This document shows positions 1 through 12,514 of a DNA stretch of 64,000 nt, piece after piece. Every line of letters starts with the position of its first letter. Position 1 is the first letter of the stretch. The stretch is from Hydrangea macrophylla. Its lineage: Eukaryota > Streptophyta > Magnoliopsida > Cornales > Hydrangeaceae. Position numbers and translations under genes: made by a program. The notes beneath the pieces are model-generated. The model searched no databases, was not told the DNA's origin, and saw only the letters and a list, made by a program, of their open reading frames with translations. Location: positions 87,700,588-87,764,587 of the forward strand of contig CM066987.1 in NCBI GenBank assembly GCA_033977485.1. The letters run 5' to 3'.

Positions 1-1326
1 ACCTGACTCGGTATATACACAGTGTACTTTGTAACCCTATATTCCCTAGTATAAATACTCTTTTTTAAGACTTATTCCAGACATTTAGTATTACTATTGT
101 TATTTTGCTTTTTATTTTGTTTTTGTTTTTGTTTTTTTATCAACTCGTTCATGAACTAGATGTTATTATAATTTGTATGGTTGCTTTGATGTGGGATTAT
201 GATAAAAAAGCAAGTATGTTATTGTTATTGTAAAAGTTTACAAAAAATTGGAAAATAGGTTGTACAAATTAATAGGTTATAAAAAGTGTTTCAACATGTT
301 GTATGTTCTCTATCTGGTTTCACCCGAAACCAACCCGACTCCACCCGAAACCAACCCGACTCCACTTGAAATCGATGGATTGGATTCACCCGACATTACG
401 GATGGATGACAGGTGCTACACTTATCACTCGATCGGATTTAGATGGATGGCCGGGTGGTCACACACGACCCATGACCACCACTATTTAATGGGATTTTTA
501 GGGATCTTGAACCAAAATAGTATTTTTGGGTGTTCTTAATCCATAAAGGTATATGAATGAGGGATTTATCACCAGTTCTCTCCCTCTCCCTCTCTCTCTC
601 TCTATCTCTCTCTATATATATATATAGAGAGAGAGAGGGAGAGAGACTCAATAACGGACTAGTCCGTCGACAGACCAGTTTTTACCGACAAAAATATGAC
701 TTTCATTTCATCGCTAAAATATAGTGCATTTTTAGCGATGAAAATTTCATTGCTAAAAGTCATATTTTCGTCGTTAAAGGTTATTCGTCGACAGACTAGT
801 CAGTTTTAGAACCTTGCCGTATACATATATATATACTATACCAACATAAAAAAACTAAAATAAATAAATATTGTTCTTAGGGTAACAAAATATTATACCA
901 ACATAAACATACTCATTTTAATCATATGATATTGTAGCATAGGATTGCAAAAACAATTAAAAACAAAATGTACAGTAGTGTAGTCCATTCTTGAAAAATG
1001 GAAAAAATGTGCAATTAATATATAGTGTGGTTTCTTCTCGAATAAATGGAAAGAAACCACGTGATTGTTGAGATACATGAGTTGTGTGCGCATTGAATTT
1101 GCTTTAAACTAGCTCTTCAACCGGTACGATGCATATAGAAAAATTAGAAAGATAAATTAGAAATTGGGTGATGTTCAGAATGTCAAGTCTGTATAAACAA
1201 AATGACATAGGAAGTGTATATATTAAACTTTAATTTTGAAAATATATCACTATTAGCATAACTCATATCTTCTACAAAGAAAATTATTACGAAATTCATA
1301 CAATATCATGTAATTAAGTCTCAATC
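1..1326. repeat. Left part of duplicated locus, copy A
   Basis: This AT-rich stretch has no convincing gene. It is closely similar to 31522-32695, from the sequence following the hAT insertion to the shared CAATC at the retrotransposon insertion point. It holds a CT/TA microsatellite near 583-640 and a foldback element at 653-805. The right half of the same copy resumes at 27550, after the nested retrotransposon. The match to copy B is direct observation; a segmental or tandem duplication is inferred. Confidence 0.75.
653..805. mobile_element. Short foldback (MITE-like) element, copy A
   Basis: The ends form an inverted repeat: the left arm contains GACTAGTCCGTCGAC and the right arm, read on the other strand, contains GACTAGTCTGTCGAC. 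The centre is also self-complementary, with TTAGCGA-type words on both sides. It has no coding capacity. A near-identical copy lies at 32142-32294 in copy B, so it predates the duplication. The superfamily was not assigned because no clear target duplication was found. Confidence 0.6.
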
Positions 1327-2446
1327 TGTTTGCTCCCAAAAACCGTCACTGGGTTTTTGAGCCCGATTTAAGTGGAAGGGAATGAAGGAGAGGCCGGGCT
1401 AAGCAAGCAGTGACTCATCGGACTCGGGTATAGCCGCGAGACCGATGATAGATGTTAGGTAAAATGAGTAGAGCCCGGGTTGAAGGATTGAATATGGGTA
1501 AGGATCATCGGGCTCTAGGGGAGGCATAACCCAGTGTGTTGACAGCCCGATGATATAAGATGGAAAGCCTAATCGGACACTACGTAATGAAAAATGAAAG
1601 TAACAGTCCGATTGGATGTGGGCGGTTAAAGAAAGGAAATCGGGCACGGAAACAGGTAGAGCCCGATTCATCCAGGAGAAGCAGTGACGAGGCCGATGGA
1701 CTGAAGGAGAGGCAGTGCTAATCCACAACTGGCAGGATGGCGTCAGCTCTGAGAAGTTTTAGAAACAAGAGTCCATTTAGGAAAGGATCTGTTCGTTGCC
1801 ACCTGGATTGATGCGTCTGATCCCTAAATTGAAGGGATTGATTCAATTGAGTAATAGATAAGGAAGGACTTCAATCAGCCAATCAATTAAGCAGCGTGGG
1901 GCGCAAGATAAGGAATCACTGTCCAAGTAGAAGATGTATAAGGCCGCTATAAATAAGAGGCAGGCCATCCAAGCAAAGGACTCCGCGTCTCTCTCGAAAT
2001 AGCATACACAGCATTCAGAATATTCAGCATATTTGAAGCATTCAAAGCGTTCTTAAGTCTTTACTTTTTCAATCGTTAATAGCAATTAGGCCTGTCCTTT
2101 TGTTATTTCTCTTTTTGTTCTTTTGAATATTCAGCTTTTTCTGGTGTTCCTAAGATCTGTTTAGTCTTTCCAAACATTTAATAAAAATCTATTTTTATTA
2201 AACCGTTTGTGATTTTGTTTACCTGTTAAACTTGATACTTTTTTAGCTTGTGCGCTTCAGTACTGCTAAAGGACTTTCAGTGAGGGTACTTTCCTACTCA
2301 TTACACACAATCACCCTGTTTAGAAGTTAGATCATAAAGCCTTGAGTATCACTCACTCAAGCAATATAGGAAATTAGTTTGCACGATTACACACACACCG
2401 AACCACCTATTGGTTTTGGCACGCCCGCGCAAATTACAAGCAAACA
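1327..2446 (+). repeat. 5' LTR of outer element
   Basis: About 1.12 kb, matching 26431-27549 with scattered substitutions. It begins TGTTTGC and ends GCAAACA. A TATA box lies at 1948-1955. Open frames inside it, such as one at 1399-1728 on the minus strand, recur in the 3' LTR and are not taken as genes. Confidence 0.93.
1948..1955 (+). promoter_or_regulatory. TATA box of outer LTR
   Basis: TATAAATA follows a GC-rich GGCCGC and precedes a short leader. The same site occurs in the 3' LTR at 27052-27059 and in the related solo LTR near 28769. It is the likely core promoter of the retrotransposon; the transcription start is inferred to lie about 30 bases downstream. Confidence 0.6.
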
Positions 2447-2449
2447 TTT

Positions 2450-2467
2450 TGGCACGCCCGGTGGGAC
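2450..2467 (+). promoter_or_regulatory. Primer-binding site of outer element
   Basis: TGGCACGCCCGGTGGGAC begins three bases after the LTR end, with the TGG expected to pair with a tRNA 3' CCA. I do not assign the tRNA. The first part (TTTTGGCACGCCCG) also occurs 33 bases upstream, inside the LTR end at 2414-2427. Confidence 0.75.
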
Positions 2468-2482
2468 TGTCAGTGTCAAACC

Positions 2483-4378
2483 ATGCCTCCAAAGAAAGAT
2501 AAGACGACGAAGAACGGCCAGGACGATCAGCCCACGGACCCATATGTGGAGGAGAGGACCGGCCATTCTCCCCAAGATGGCAGCGTCACTCTTGAGGCGA
2601 TTTCAGAAGCCATAAAAGCCAACGTGGAGCCCATGTGGCAGGAGTACAACGCGCTCATAGGCTCAATGGGCAATCTTAAATCGGTCATGAACCAAACAGC
2701 CGATGTTCATAAGAGTCAGGCTGAATTGGTCCTAGAAACCAGGACCACCCATAAAAAGTTGGACCGCCTGACGGAAGCAATCGGAAGGCTGGTTGAAACC
2801 TATAAGGCCGGAAGCAACAAAGAACAGGTCAACGGATCAGGCTCGGGCACTTTGCTTGAGTCCGATAAGCCGAAAGATATGCCTTACGTATGTCCAAACC
2901 TAAGGGATGGTAATGGCTCAGGCAGGCAGCCGGAGTCACAGGCCGGTATGGCAAGCGGTTCAGCAGTTACTGATCCCAACGGATCGGCGACTCTAGGTTT
3001 TGGTAGATCTACAGGCCACACTAACAGTTCAGTCGGCCACTCACAGTCCCTAGGCCACAGCCATGGGGGGCAAAGGAACAACGGTGGGTTTTGGACTCAT
3101 TAGGCCCACAACCAATAGCACGGACCGCCACCGTTGGTAACCCTGATAAGGAATGTTCAGCCCGTAGCCCAACCCATAAATAGGGAGGAACTGGTAGCGG
3201 CCATACACGAGGAGTATGGCCCGTTTATGCGAATGACGTACAAACGGCCGTACCCCCTTGAAATTGACCAAGTCATATTTTCTCAGGGGTACAAAGTACC
3301 AAATTTTACTCTATTCTCAGGAGAGAGTGAACAGTCCTCAGTTGAGCACATTGGCCATTTTATTGTTTAATGCGGCCATGTGGGTCACAGTGACCCATTA
3401 AAGCTAAGACTATTCCCAAACTCGCTAACGGGCATGGCATTTTTGTGGTATGTTAACCTCCCAGCCAATTCTGTGTTAACTTGGCAAGGGATGGAAGAAC
3501 TATTTCATGGCCAGTTCTATAGAACTGAGCCCAAAACATCGCTGGCTGATTTATCCAGGATGATGCAGTTAGTAGGAGAGACCGTGGAAACTTACATAGC
3601 CCGTTTTCGAAAGACAAAATATCGGTGTAAGACAGTTTTGCCCGAGGAAGAATATGTAAAGATGGCCATGGGGGGCATGTCTTTCGAACTTCACAAGAGG
3701 TTTGAGGGAACTGACTTCCATGACCTATTCGAGCTTGCCACACGGGCCGGTCGCTACGAGCGCATTCTTTTGGACGAGCAGGAGAAGAAGAACTCCTCTA
3801 AGAGAACATATTATAAAGACCCCAATTACGAGGTCCATTTAGCAGAATGTGACCTTGAAGTAGAAAGCGATATGGCCAAGTTAATCTGCAAACGGCCAGT
3901 CGTATGTAACGCCTTGAATAAACTAGTAAATAACAACGTCGCTGCAAAGAAAATGGCATTCGAGGCGGGAAAAAACTACACTTTTGATATAACTATGGCG
4001 GATCAAATATTCGATGCCTTGTTGGCCGATAAAGTGATCAAGCTAAGTGAAGGTCATCGGATCCCTAAGGCCAATGACATGAAAAATAAAGAATACTGTA
4101 AATGGCACAATTCTTGGAAGCATTCTACTAACAATTGTGTTGTTTTTTGCAATTTCATACAGGAGAACGTGGAGAAGGGAGTCTTCAAATTCTCGGATAA
4201 AGCTATGGGGATCGATTCAAATCCTTTCCCTCAGATTATGGGCACTAACATGGTGATGCCCGATTTAACCAAGCTTTCTAGGCCAAGGCACAAGATAGAC
4301 TTGTCCGACGGAGAGCTTGTGCCAAAACAAAGGGAGGGCAAGCAGATTGCTGTTTCGCCACTGAAGGGCCGAAGGTGA
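2483..4378 (+). pseudogene. gag: gag of outer Tat element, interrupted by two stops
   Basis: One reading frame runs from the ATG at 2483 to the TGA at 4376-4378 but is broken by TAG at 3101-3103 and TAA at 3368-3370. The first segment starts MPPKKDKTTK and is polar, with heptad-like helices and a Gly/Ser-rich tail. The third segment (from 3380) has the retrotransposon Gag core (LWYVNLPANSV, then SRMMQLVGETVETYIARFR). It ends with a zinc-knuckle-like CX2HX4HX4C at 4097-4138 rather than the usual CX2CX4HX4C. Gag packages the RNA in cytoplasmic particles. The start follows the PBS by 15 bases, as expected. The stops are probably decay, although at least the last one could be a natural gag/pol boundary. 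Confidence 0.85.
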
Positions 4379-6084
4379 CAATACATGACCTCCAAAAGAG
4401 CTATCAAGAACGCAAGGCACAAGCCCGAAAGGCCGAGGAAGAAATGGCCAAATCTAGTACGGACAATTTGATAGCGGATCTACGGAGACAGCTGGAAATC
4501 ATCGAACAAGGCTTATGCCCGAGGTGTAAGGCTGACGTCAAGAAGGAATTCTCGAGCCCGAGTAAGAGGCTGAAAAGCTATGAACACCGGGAATCAAGCC
4601 CGAGATGGTCTGTACATGAGAGATTGTCAATACCATGGCAAGGTCAGGCCAAGCCCGAGTGGCGGGCAAAACATCAGTTGGTGCAGCAAGTCGGCCAAGG
4701 CGAATCCGGCCGACTGGGGGCAAGGTGTTCCCAGACAGTCCCAGGGCCTCAAATGCAAGCAACAACCTCTGGCAGGAGCCCGAGGATGGTGCTACCACCT
4801 CGGGTACAAGATCAAAAGTGGCACAGAGCTGAACACTCTAAATTTCTAGCACGGCCACAACATAGTAAGTCCCAGAAAAGGAGGTATCAGAGGATGAGAC
4901 AGGCCGAGCGAGAGCGTCAATTCTTGAAGAATCAGGCTGGAAACCATTCTGCTCCCACAGAGCTGAAGGTGTCCGATAACCAAGGACTTACCACGAGGGC
5001 GATGCGCGTTGTCACCGAGCACCCAAGGAAAAGTGTCCGACAAGAAAGATCACAGGAAGAAGGTAGAGTTACCTTGGACAAGATGATTGAGTCCGATGAG
5101 GATGTGTCAGATTCAAGTTTTTCACCAATACAATTCGGGACGATTCCACTAGGTTTGTCATCCAACATGGTATTCACCCTACCTATGTCCTTCATGGCCA
5201 AGCCGGACCAGCCATCGGCCATGGAAGGGGATGTAGTAGAAGACCTAGCTAAGAACTCGGTCGTGATGGAAGAAATCTTTTGGAACGGGGGAGAGACTGT
5301 TAAGCCTAGAGTGGTGGAAGCCACGAGTAAAAATGTTGATGCCACTGACAATCAGACCGATCGGCCTAAGATCACCATCTTGAGGCCGAAAGGACATCAG
5401 ACTGAGGATGGATTGAAGACTGGACCAGTTAAGGTGGTGTTTGAAAAGCCAACACACCAAATGTCCCAACATCTGAAGCCTTTGTATGTGAAAGGGCATA
5501 TCGAAGGTGTCCCAATAAATAGGATTCTTGTTGATGGGGGGTCTACCATTAACATCATGCCCCAAATTATGTTGAGGATCCTGCAGAAGTCTGAGTCGGA
5601 GTTAATTCCGACCGAAGTGAATGTCTAGAGCTTCACGGGGGCACCTTCGAGAACCAAGGGTATCCTACCCCTTGAACTGACCGTTGGCAGTAAAACGGTC
5701 ATGACTGCTTTTTTCATTGTGGAAACCTCAGCGGCCTATAATGCATTATTAGGCCAAGACTGGATACACCCTAATTATTGCATTCCCTCCACACTCCATC
5801 AGTTGTTGATTTTCTGGAGGGGTGATGAGGTAGAAGTGGTGGGGGCAGACACCAAGCCATTTGTAGCCAGGGTGCAGACGGCCGATGCAGTTTTGTACGG
5901 AGATGACATCGGGTCAGTTAAGTTGCTGGGGTGCAACAAAATGGGAAGACCAAATTCAGCGACCTTCCTTAAAGGAAGTTCGTCGGACATTAAAGCATAT
6001 TTCCATAATCTCAGTCGGATAGAAGAGTCATGGCCGATTGAGATCGTTGAACAAGAAGATGTTCATGGGGACTCCAATAACTGA
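4375..6084 (+). pseudogene. pro: Protease region of outer Tat element
   Basis: This frame overlaps the gag stop by four bases, is closed by TAG at 5626-5628 and continues in the same frame to TGA at 6082-6084. The first 300 codons are low-complexity, charged linker. Near 5520-5580 lies the aspartic protease active site ILVDGGSTINIMP, where DGG replaces the common DTG/DSG, as is usual in Tat elements. The second protease half follows the stop (AFFIVETSAAYNALLGQDWI, 5704-5763). The reverse transcriptase frame starts 47 bases before this frame ends, so expression would need a frameshift or the copy is mutated. Confidence 0.8.
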
Positions 6085-8658
6085 AGAACAGAAGCTGCAG
6101 GCCTTGAGGGCCAGCATGGCCAGATGGTGTGCATTTTTAGCTGATAGAAGATTGGAAATCGGCCCATTGGATGGAATGGTTAGTCTGGCTGATTGTATTT
6201 ATGAAGAGGAAGCGCCGAGAGAAGAAGAGATTCAGATGGACGAGTTGGAAATGGCCACGGCAAAACTTGATGATTTAAAGGCCGATGTCCAAGACCCTCT
6301 CTTGGAAGTCAACCTAGGTAAAGAAGGAGAGCACAAACCTACCTATGTAAGTCAGATGCTGGATCCTCAGTATCAGGCCGAGCTAATTTCCCTCCTACAT
6401 AAGTACAAAGATTATTTTGCCTGGGAATATGACGACATGCCTGGCTTATCTAGGGAACTGGTGGAACACCGATTACCAATTAAATCGGGGTTCAGGCCGT
6501 TCAAACAGCAACCTCGGCGCATGTCACCGGAGGTAACGCTGAAGGTGAAGGAGGAGATCGAGAGATTGCTGGACGCCGGCTTCATTCGGACAGCCAGATA
6601 TGTTGAATGGGTCTCGAATGTGGTGCCAGTAGTGAAGAAGAATGGGAAGCTAAGGGTCTGCATTGACTTCAGGAACTTGAACTTAGCTACCCCAAAAGAT
6701 GAGTATCCCATGCCAATGGCCGATCAGCTAATTGATTCGGCCGCGAAACATAAAATTTTGTCATTTATGGACGGGCACTCGGGATATAACCAGATCTACA
6801 TCGCCGAAGAGGATGTCCCGAAGACTGCTTTTCGGTGCCCGGGGGCAATTGGAACCTTTGAATGGGTTGTCATGCCTTTCGGGCTGAAGAACGCTGGAGC
6901 CACCTATCAACGGGCAATGAATTCAATCTTCCATGATATGATCGGACAATTCATGGAGGTTTACATAGATGATGTGGTGGTGAAGTCAGAAGGAAATACC
7001 GATCATTTGAAGGATTTAGAAAAAGCATTTAAAAGGATGCGGGCTCACAGATTAAAGATGAATCCTCTCAAATGTGCATTCGGTGTTACCGCAGGGAACT
7101 TCTTAGGTTTTTTAGGACATCAAAGGGGGATAGAAATTGACAAGAATAAGGCTCGGGCTATCCAGGCAGCAAAGCCACCTGCTAATAAGAAGGAGCTTCA
7201 GAGATTGCTAGGACAGATCAATTTCTTAAGAAGGTTTATATCAAATTGTGCAGGAAAGACCCAAGTATGGACCCCACTATTGAAGATCAAGACCGATGAA
7301 GACTTCAAGTGGGAAGACGGCCATCAACAAGCCTTTGAAGGAATCAAACAGTATTTGCCTACTCCTCCAGTATTAATGCCACCCAAGAAGGGTAGGTACC
7401 TAAAATTGTATATATCGGCCTCTGACTGCTCTATAGGAAGTATGCTAGCTCAAGATAATGAGCAAGGCAACGAGCAGGCCGTTTATTATTTAAGTAGAAT
7501 TTTGACTCCAATCGAGCAGCGCTATGCGCCGATTGAGAAGTTATGCCTGGCATTGTATTTTTCTTCACAAAAGTTAAGAACATATATGCTTCCTGTTTCA
7601 ACTTACATAATATGTCAAACTGATGCGATAAAATATATGTTGTCAAGACCAATTATGCGAGGCCGAATTGGGAAATGGACCTTGGCCTTAATGGAATTTG
7701 CTATCCAATACCGATCGCAGCAATCGGTGAAAGGCCAGGTCATAGCCAATTTCTTGGCTGATCACCCAGATCCTACTAATTTGGTGGAACTGCCTTCAAC
7801 ACCCAAAGTGCTGAGCACGTCCTTAGTCCTATGGACGTTGATCTTTGACGGTTCCAAAAACGCAGAGGGTGCTGGGGCAGAAGTGGTGATTTTATCACCC
7901 AAGTATAAAAAGACAAAAATGTCTTTTCGGCTCAATTTCAAATGTACTAATAATCAGGCCGAGTACGAAGCACTTATCATCGGACTGGAGATACTCCTTG
8001 AAATGGGGGCATCGTCCGTGCATATAAAGGGAGACTCAGGGTTGGTGATCGGACAGATAGCCGGGGAGTTTCAGATAAGGAGTTGGGAGCTATGCCCGTT
8101 CCACGCAGTTGCCACTCAACTCATGGAGGCATTTGATGACATTAGCGTGAGCTATATTCCAAGAACCACGAATACTGAGGCCGATAAGTTGGCAAAAACA
8201 GGATCAACCTCACATTCTCAGAAGAGCGCAGAAGACCAACTAATCACTGTTCATGTCCGATCACTCCCGTCCGTTGCAAAGAGAGGTTGGTACACTACTA
8301 CCAATTCGGTCTTAATGGAGGATGACGACTGGAGAATCCCCATTATTGAATACCTAAATCACCCAAATGTAAGGGTAGACCGAAAAGTTAGGTTGTTTGC
8401 TGTCCGATTCGTGGTACTTGATGGAGAATTATTCAAGAAACCAATCGGCAATGACGTTGTCTTGAGGTGTCTAGGGAAGAAGCAGGCAATGCAGGTTATG
8501 GCCGAGATACATGAAGGTATTTGTGGGGCACATCAGGCCGGTACCAAGATGAAGTGGTTGCTGAGAAGGTACAATTATTATTGGCCCGGCATGTTGATTT
8601 TATCAGTTATGCAAAAGGGTGTCAGGCTTGCTAGAAGCATGGTCCAATTCAGTATGTG
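6038..8658 (+). CDS. pol: pol: RT, RNase H, second RNase H, start of integrase
   Basis: A long open frame. The reverse transcriptase shows KKNGKLRVCIDFRNLN, FMDGHSGYNQI, MPFGLKNAGATYQR and the catalytic YIDDVVVKS near 6961-6990. The Ty3-type RNase H/connection follows (about 7380-7770). A second, archaeal-type RNase H spans about 7830-8215 with its acidic residues present (IFDGSKN, NNQAEYEAL, KGDSGLVIGQ, NTEADKLAK); this domain marks the Tat lineage. The integrase zinc finger begins near 8505 (HEGICGAHQAGTKM, YYWPGM), but a frameshift near 8600 and a TAG break the CC half. At 8658 the inner retrotransposon cuts the gene; it resumes at 21896. The open frame continues 46 bases into the inner LTR by chance. 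Confidence 0.92.
8654..8658 (+). repeat. Target-site duplication (left) of inner element
   Basis: ATGTG directly precedes the inner LTR start TGTAGACACC and is repeated at 21896-21900, after the LTR end GTGTCCACA. Taken without the inner element, the integrase coding sequence continues across this site. Confidence 0.95.
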
Positions 8659-11600
8659 TGTAGACACCCCATTTTGTCGGCTATCAAATTTAGGAGACCC
8701 ATAGCTTGGTGGTTCACAATGATCGTAAAAGACTCAAAAAGGACTCCTGGAAGTTAGCTCTATTTCTCAAAATACTCAGAATGACCAAAACGCCCCTGAA
8801 AGCCCAAAAACTCCCAGATTTGGACCAAAAGTTCTGGGAACATGCTACGTCGTAAGTAAAGTGATAAAATGAATTTTTAAGTAAAATCGGATGAAATCGT
8901 CAGCTCCCAGAGACCCCGGATGTCCCGGAAGTTCCCGAAAAGTCCCTGTTGACCGGTTTGACCAAGGTTTGACCAAGTTTGACCGAAATAGTCCAAATTC
9001 ACCGGAATCATTCTGGGTCATGTAGGAAGTATGAAAATGAGTTTTAAATAAAAATCGAGCGAAACGTCGACTCTTGGGAGCTCTCGGAGGTTCACAGAAC
9101 TTCCCGGGAATCCTAGGTTTGACCAGTTTGACAAAGATTTGACTTTGGAATCGGGGCACCGAAATAATTTTCAAATATTTTTCATGGATACTAGAGGTCA
9201 ATAGCTTTTCAACGGTATATCGCACATAATTCCTGGATTTAAAACGAATTTATTTTGAATTTCCGAAGGCGAAAAAGGCGATCAAATCGGCTTTTATCGC
9301 GAATACCACAAAACTTTTCAAAGTGACCTATCCCCGAACTATTTTTTTATGTAAAGTAGACTCCATTACCTTTCTAACGGTATATCACAACCTCAATTTG
9401 GAGTTCGTATACATTTTCTGTGAATTTCGGACAAAATAGGGCCTTTTCGCGAATACTGGAACCTCTGGGGGCCTAAACGTAATTTTCTGGACTTCTGAGG
9501 AGCAGTGCCTTCGCGGCACTGGCCCAGTGCCGCCGCGGCACTCAACCCTCGCAGAGTCCATTTTTGTAATTTTTTTGGGGGTCCAATTTGATTAATTGAA
9601 AACCAAAACGACGTAGTTTTATGTTCACAGATGTTTGGGACCAATGGGAACACTTCTAAAATCCCAAAACCACCCAAAATTGGCCTATATAAACCCCCCA
9701 TTGCTCTTCATTTTGGGGGGGCCAAGTGCAAAGCTTGAAAAATTGTAGAGAAGAAGAGAGATAGAGATAGGTTTAGAAGAAAGAAAGGGTGCTTCTCCCA
9801 TTGATTTTCTATAAGAAAGTGAGTTTTATTTTCTTCCATTATCCTTCTATATACTTCACATCCCAAACACCCCCAATCACCATTCTTGAGCATTCTTGAG
9901 TTAGGAAGCTACTTCCATGTCCAAATGTCAAAATCTATGAGCGAAACACCAAGCTACAAGTCCAAAATCACATTGATTATCATCTATTGATTGCTATTTG
10001 CTTGCTTGCTTATATAATGTTCATCTCTTCTCACCTCATTTCTTTTTGATTTTCTTTATTTGCTTACTAGTTCATCATCATCTAAATGATGACATGAAGT
10101 TTGAGGTGAGTGAATCCTTATGGATAGTAGCTCTTGACCTCAAAAACATGTTTGATAGATGATGATCATAACTTCAATACCTCCAAAGTATTCTTGAAGT
10201 GTATTGAAGTTATGTTCAAATAAAAATAAATCTCTCCAACAATCTCGGAGGTTCTTGATGATGAGTTTGATGTTGGCATTTTAAGTGGCTATGATCTTTA
10301 TTGAGTATTGAAAATACATTTTCAAAACCTCTATTCCAAAACCCCCTTCAATCCCTCTCATTTTGATCTCAAGAAAGAAAACCTTGTTTTCCCCAAAAAT
10401 CTTCAAAACAGTGAGTCAAAACAGTGAGTGATCTGAGTTCAAAGATTTCTCTAGAACTCAATACTCAATTTATGGATGCAAGGCCACTTGGAAAGTCTTC
10501 CTAACTCATTGGAGAACACTCATGACTTTTGGTTTGACTTGGAAGTACTTGAAAATGGTCCATTTGAACCCAAACATCCCTTCCAAACATTCTGCCTCTG
10601 CTGCCACAGCAGCTTGACTAACTTCCAACTTCTTTTTCAGAAATATTTTCCAAAAGGGGTGGTCCCAACTTATTTTTCCCTTAAACTTCAATGGCTTAGG
10701 GAACTTTTGTATAAAATGGGCCCCTAGATCATTCGATTTCATTTTCTAAGTGTTTTCAACATTTCAGTCGACAATACGTACTCTGTTTCTGAGTGACCTC
10801 TGTTGTTTATATGATTTCTCTCAATCTGTGATAGTTATTAAAAATTGGCTTTTTGGGTTGTATTCTAGACACAATAAGGAACATCTCCATAAACAATCAT
10901 GCATTGAAAACATTCCTAACCCCTCTTTTCAAACTTCCGAAGATCATGTTACTATTCTGTCCACTATTCACAGCAAGCACATTTTAACTTTTATTCTTTG
11001 ATTTGATGCTTATATGTATTCCAAATTAGTTCATATCTTAGGAAGTACTTCATACTACATTTGTACACATCCCATGTTGATTTCATTCATCCATTCATAC
11101 ACATTTTAGACTTCTAAGTCATTCTAGGAATCCATGAACACAAAGCACACTACAACCTTGGCACATTCTAGATACATACATTGCATCCATGCAAGATTTG
11201 GGGCCTTCATGGCTCCTAATCTAAGAAGATTATAAGGAATGAACTTGATCACACGTTCATGCTCCCCTCGATCTAATCATCCTTTCTCATCCGTCCCGGG
11301 GATTGAGAGGTCTTCTTTTCTCAAAGATTAACATGCATCATACTAGCTTGCTAAGCATATTTTGATTTCTTTGTTTATTTGTTTCAAGAACAATTCATGC
11401 CCCCTTTAGATTAGGAAGTCTTGATTATTTGATACATGATTAGACAATTTTTCCTAGGTTTATTTGTGTGATTTTCACTTTACATTTTATGATATTTGAC
11501 TTAAAACTTATGAATGATATCTTATCTTTTGATTTTCAATTTCAAGATTCTTATGTGATGTAATATACTATCATAGTATTAATTGCCGAACCATACATAG

Positions 11601-11899
11601 TATAAGATGATTATTTGGATGCTAATTGAGGCCCGTCGAGAGACAGGGCGAGTTGAGGGTGTTTTAGTCGTGACAAAGGCTCCTTTCTCTCTCGTACCAA
11701 AACCCCGAGCCAAGTTCTTTGGTTATGAAGGGCCTGTACCCTTTATCCATTTGGGTTAGTCAAAATAAGGTTTCTTGGTTCCTTAAAGACCAAGTGGCGA
11801 CTCTGTATCTGTTTTCAATAGACCTTTTCTCTTTCCTTGATTCAAAAATCAAAACAAGTTTCAAAAAGCAAACGAAGCGGTGGAAATCCGGTGTCCACA
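8659..11899 (+). repeat. 5' LTR of inner element
   Basis: About 3.24 kb, unusually long, beginning TGTAGACACCCCATTTTG and ending GGTGTCCACA. Repeated TTTGACC words lie near 8945-8985. A TATA box is at 9686-9693. The same sequence with small changes forms 18635-21895, and a much older relative is split between 40540-42496 and 54132-54990. No gene is supported inside it. Confidence 0.93.
9686..9693 (+). promoter_or_regulatory. TATA box of inner LTR
   Basis: TATATAAA in a GGCC...CCCCCC context, conserved at 19695-19702 in the 3' LTR. A short leader with AGAGA-rich sequence follows. It is the probable core promoter. Confidence 0.55.
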
Positions 11900-11900
11900 A

Positions 11901-11920
11901 TCTGGCGACTCTGCTGGGGA
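11901..11920 (+). promoter_or_regulatory. Primer-binding site of inner element
   Basis: TGGCGACTCTGCTGGGGA begins within three bases of the LTR end, with the TGG that pairs with a tRNA CCA end. It differs from the PBS of the outer element. The tRNA was not identified. Confidence 0.7.
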
Positions 11921-12514
11921 TTTTTATTTTAAAACAAAATAATACAGAGGTTTGACTCATAAGAAGCATCCTTCAAATCATCTTTTTACTGTTTATGGTT
12001 CACCGCATTACACTCTGCATTTTACCCTCTCGACTGTGTCTGAAACGCGGCGCTGACATTGTTCAGGTCTTGCTGTGCCAGGGCACAAGTCACCGTTGAT
12101 ACTGTACCTTCCAGGGTATATCAAAAAGAGTAAAAACTTCCATACTGTCTCTCTGACGGTATATTGGAACTCTCGTCAACGGACCCTCTTTGACTAAACC
12201 CTGCCTTTGCATATAGATTCCTGTAGAACCTTTCATAGGACTGTTCATTTATCTTTTCAGATAGGACAATGTGATATAACTGTTGTATGCCCTGACGGGA
12301 TTACCTGCGCGGTGTAGACGCTTATGTGGTATGAGGCAGAACTTCTTTCTTATGATCCCCAAGGCAATCACTCACATGTGATCACATTGATTTGACCTGC
12401 CTAGGCACCATGACAAGGATGTCTGCTCCATGTTCACAAAGATATACACCGCAAACCTTGTTTGTTGGTCCTAGGACATAGGAGTATGAAAACTAGCTAG
12501 ACAGTATGATCACC
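11921..12514. other. Untranslated leader of inner element
   Basis: No open frame of note and no recognisable motif. It is unique sequence between the PBS and the first tandem array. Confidence 0.5.

Noticed and set aside
1399..1728. 109-codon minus-strand frame in the outer LTR
   Set aside because: It is shared with the 3' LTR (26503-26775, shorter) and has no domain; it lies in non-coding LTR.
2447..11920. Assignment of specific tRNAs to the two primer-binding sites
   Set aside because: I could not match the acceptor-stem complements to a plant tRNA with confidence from memory; a tRNA database comparison is needed.
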